NCBI RefSeq assembly: GCF_016632365.1
Contig: NZ_JAEPBH010000009.1
Location: 1-64,000 of the forward strand
Source: Tenebrionibacter intestinalis
GTDB taxonomy: Bacteria > Pseudomonadota > Gammaproteobacteria > Enterobacterales > Enterobacteriaceae
Reading direction: 5' to 3'
DNA: 64,000 nucleotides
Position numbers and translations under genes: made by a program. Every line of letters begins with the position of its first letter. Within the stretch, counting starts at the first letter, position 1. The notes beneath the pieces are model-generated. The model ran no database searches. It was not told where the DNA came from and was given only the letters and a program-made list of their open reading frames with translations. Shown one piece after another: positions 61,855-64,000 of the stretch.

Positions 61855-64000
61855 ACAAAAAGATTCCGTATTCGCTCGCCATGCTTATTAACATCGGGAT
61901 ATATGGCGGTTCGCTGCCGGCTATGGCGGCTGAACAGCCCGCAAATGCGGGCGAACAGAGCAACGCAGGAGACGAAGCGGCTACCCCCCACCATGAAGAC
62001 ACAATGGTCGTGTCCGCCGCCGTGCAAAATCTTCAGGCGCCGGGCGTTTCCACCATCACCGCCGATGAGATCCGCAAACGCCCGCCCGCTCGCGACGTCT
62101 CTGAAATAATCCGCACCATGCCTGGCGTCAACCTTACCGGCAACGCCACCAGCGGCCAGCGCGGCAATAACCGCCAGATTGATATTCGCGGTATGGGACC
62201 GGAAAATACCCTGATTCTGATTGACGGCAAGCCCGTAACCAGCCGCAACGCCATTCGCCTGGGCTGGCGCGGCGAGCGCGATACGCGCGGCGACACCAGT
62301 TGGGTGCCGCCGGAAATGATAGAGCGTATCGACGTCATTCGCGGCCCGGCGGCGGCACGCTACGGCAACGGCGCGGCGGGCGGCGTGGTGAACATCATCA
62401 CTAAACGCAGCGACAAAACCTGGCACGGCAGTTGGGATGCTTATTTCAACGCGCCGGAACACAAGGCCGAAGGCGCAACAAAGCGCACCAATTTTAGCCT
62501 TACCGGGCCGCTGGGCGGCGACGTCAGTTTCCGCCTGTGGGGCAACCTGGATAAAACCCAGGCCGATTCGCAATATATCAATGCGAATCACCGCTCCGAA
62601 CGCACCGGCATTTATGCCGATACCCTTCCCGCCGGTCGCGAAGGCGTGGTGAATAAGAGCATCAACGGCCAGGCGCGCTGGGACTTCGCCCCCATGCAAA
62701 GCCTGGAGTTTGAAACCGGCTATAATCGCCAGGGCAACCTCTACGCCGGGGATACCCAGAACACCAACACCAGCGATCTGGTGAAGAAGAAGTATGGAGC
62801 TGAAACGAACCGGACGTACCGTCAGACCTATGCCCTGACCTGGAACGGCGGCTGGGATAACGGCGTGACCAGCAACACCTGGGCGCAATACGTACACACC
62901 CGCAACTCACGTATCGGCGAAGGGCTGGCGGGCGGTACCGAAGGGCTATTCTCCAGCGACAAATTTGTGGATATCGATCTGAGCGATGTCATGCTCCACA
63001 GCGAGGTGAACGTTCCATTCGATCTGCTGGTCAACCAGACTCTGACGCTGGGCGCCGAGTGGAACCAGCAAAAGATGAAGGACAACGCCTCCAATACGCA
63101 GGCGCTGACGGGCGGTCCGGTAAACGGCGCCGCCAGCACGGGCCGCAGCCCTTACTCACAGGCGGAGATCTTCTCTTTGTTCGCCGAAGACAATATGGCG
63201 CTGACTGACAGCACCATGCTGACGCCGGCGCTACGCTTCGATCGCCATAGCATTGTGGGCAACAACTGGAGCCCGTCTTTAAACCTGACCCAGGGGCTGA
63301 ACGACGATCTGACGCTGAAAATGGGGATAGCCCGCGCCTATAAAGCGCCAAATCTCTATCAGACCAACCCAAATTATATTCTCTACAGCAAAGGCCAGGG
63401 CTGCTATGCCAGCGGCGGGGCCTGTTATCTACAGGGGAATGATAACCTCAACGCTGAAACCAGCATTAACAAAGAAATAGGGCTTGAGTTTAAGCGTGAC
63501 GACTGGCTGGCGGGCGTGACCTGGTTTCGTAATGACTACCGCGACAAAATTGAAGCGGGATACTCGCCGCTCTCGTCTAACAACGCCGGTACCGACATCT
63601 ACAAATGGGAAAACGTCCCAAAAGCCGTGGTGGAAGGGCTGGAAGGCACGCTAAACGTGCCGGTTAGCGATACCGTAACCTGGAGCAACAACCTGACCTG
63701 GATGCTGCAGAGTAAAAATAAAGAGACCGGCGATCGCCTGTCGATTATTCCGAAGTACACGCTAAACTCCACGTTAAGCTGGCAGGTACGCGGCGATCTA
63801 TCCGTGCAGAGCACCCTGACCTGGTATGGCAAACAGCAGCCGAAACGCTACAACTATAAGGGCCAGCCGGTATCCGGCAGCGAGCTAAACGAGGTCAGCC
63901 CGTACAGTATTGTGGGCCTGAGCGCGACCTGGGAGGCGACGAATAACGTCAGCCTGACGGCAGGCGTGGACAATGTATTCGATAAGCGCCACTGGCGTGA
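61851..64000 (+). CDS. fepA: Ferric-enterobactin outer-membrane receptor FepA (3' end outside window)
   Basis: TonB-dependent 22-strand barrel, 716 codons visible and open to the window edge; about 30 residues are missing compared with the family. A signal peptide ends near PAMA (about 26). The TonB box is EDTMVVSAA (about 50), followed by the plug (LQAPGVSTITADEIRK, GPAAARYGNGAAGGVVNIIT) and the barrel, including NPNYILYSKGQGCY with the paired Cys. The plug N-terminus is about 15 residues longer than in E. coli. Confidence 0.96.
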   Translation, partial: MNKKIPYSLAMLINIGIYGGSLPAMAAEQPANAGEQSNAGDEAATPHHEDTMVVSAAVQNLQAPGVSTITADEIRKRPPARDVSEIIRTMPGVNLTGNATSGQRGNNRQIDIRGMGPENTLILIDGKPVTSRNAIRLGWRGERDTRGDTSWVPPEMIERIDVIRGPAAARYGNGAAGGVVNIITKRSDKTWHGSWDAYFNAPEHKAEGATKRTNFSLTGPLGGDVSFRLWGNLDKTQADSQYINANHRSERTGIYADTLPAGREGVVNKSINGQARWDFAPMQSLEFETGYNRQGNLYAGDTQNTNTSDLVKKKYGAETNRTYRQTYALTWNGGWDNGVTSNTWAQYVHTRNSRIGEGLAGGTEGLFSSDKFVDIDLSDVMLHSEVNVPFDLLVNQTLTLGAEWNQQKMKDNASNTQALTGGPVNGAASTGRSPYSQAEIFSLFAEDNMALTDSTMLTPALRFDRHSIVGNNWSPSLNLTQGLNDDLTLKMGIARAYKAPNLYQTNPNYILYSKGQGCYASGGACYLQGNDNLNAETSINKEIGLEFKRDDWLAGVTWFRNDYRDKIEAGYSPLSSNNAGTDIYKWENVPKAVVEGLEGTLNVPVSDTVTWSNNLTWMLQSKNKETGDRLSIIPKYTLNSTLSWQVRGDLSVQSTLTWYGKQQPKRYNYKGQPVSGSELNEVSPYSIVGLSATWEATNNVSLTAGVDNVFDKRHWR

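Noticed and set aside
61761-62897. 378-codon minus-strand open frame opposite fepA
   Set aside because: It is fully antisense to fepA, which has intact family motifs throughout; GC-rich codon bias makes such shadows common.

Overview
The window is chromosomal DNA of a gammaproteobacterium of the family Enterobacteriaceae. Most proteins are near-identical in length and motif content to Escherichia/Salmonella products, and the order ubiF | miaB-phoL-ybeY-corC-lnt | gltIJKL | ybeL | leuS-lptE-holA-nadD | rsfS-rlmH-mrdA-mrdB-rlpA | dacA-ybeD-lipB-lipA-tatE | crcB-cspE-pagP | rna | uspG-ahpF-ahpC | ybdD | entH-A-B-E-C / fepB | entS / fepD-G-C | entF-ybdZ-fes / fepA is the enterobacterial one. Genus cannot be fixed by reading alone; the GC-rich coding DNA and the losses listed below suggest a close relative of Escherichia, but not Escherichia itself.

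Layout. 1-7.1 kb: ubiquinone hydroxylase, tRNA modification, the phoL-ybeY-corC-lnt operon. 7.2-11.1 kb: an inserted three-gene minus-strand operon with a VasX-like type VI secretion effector, a DUF6708 membrane protein (candidate immunity) and an unrecognised 92-residue protein. 11.7-15.0 kb: glutamate/aspartate ABC importer, with a GcvB-type C/A tract before gltI. 15.1-31.7 kb: housekeeping (leucyl-tRNA synthetase, LPS assembly, DNA polymerase delta, NAD, ribosome silencing, PBP2/RodA elongation machinery, PBP5, lipoate, Tat, fluoride channel, cold shock). 31.8-39.2 kb: pagP, rna, a gluconate-type permease with two tandem GntR-like operators, uspG and the AhpCF peroxidase. 39.5-42.8 kb: a decay zone with remnants of ybdL, cstA and a TnpB gene around an intact CobW-type GTPase and ybdD. 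42.9-64 kb: the complete enterobactin locus (synthesis, export, uptake, release), with Fur boxes in all three divergent promoter regions, and fepA cut by the window edge.

Between fepC and entF, where Escherichia carries fepE, lies an AT-rich island (about 53.1-56.1 kb). It holds a predicted cell-wall effector with a YkuD-like His...Thr-Ala-Gly-Cys motif, a signal-peptide-bearing partner that looks like its periplasmic immunity protein, a TacA/TacT toxin-antitoxin pair with a perfect operator palindrome, and a run of hairpins including a duplicated 21-bp element. This pair and the VasX-like operon are the most novel content. Small-scale items include three well-supported or plausible tiny genes (34, 51 and 29 codons) and a 16-codon leader ORF whose stop overlaps the fepA start.
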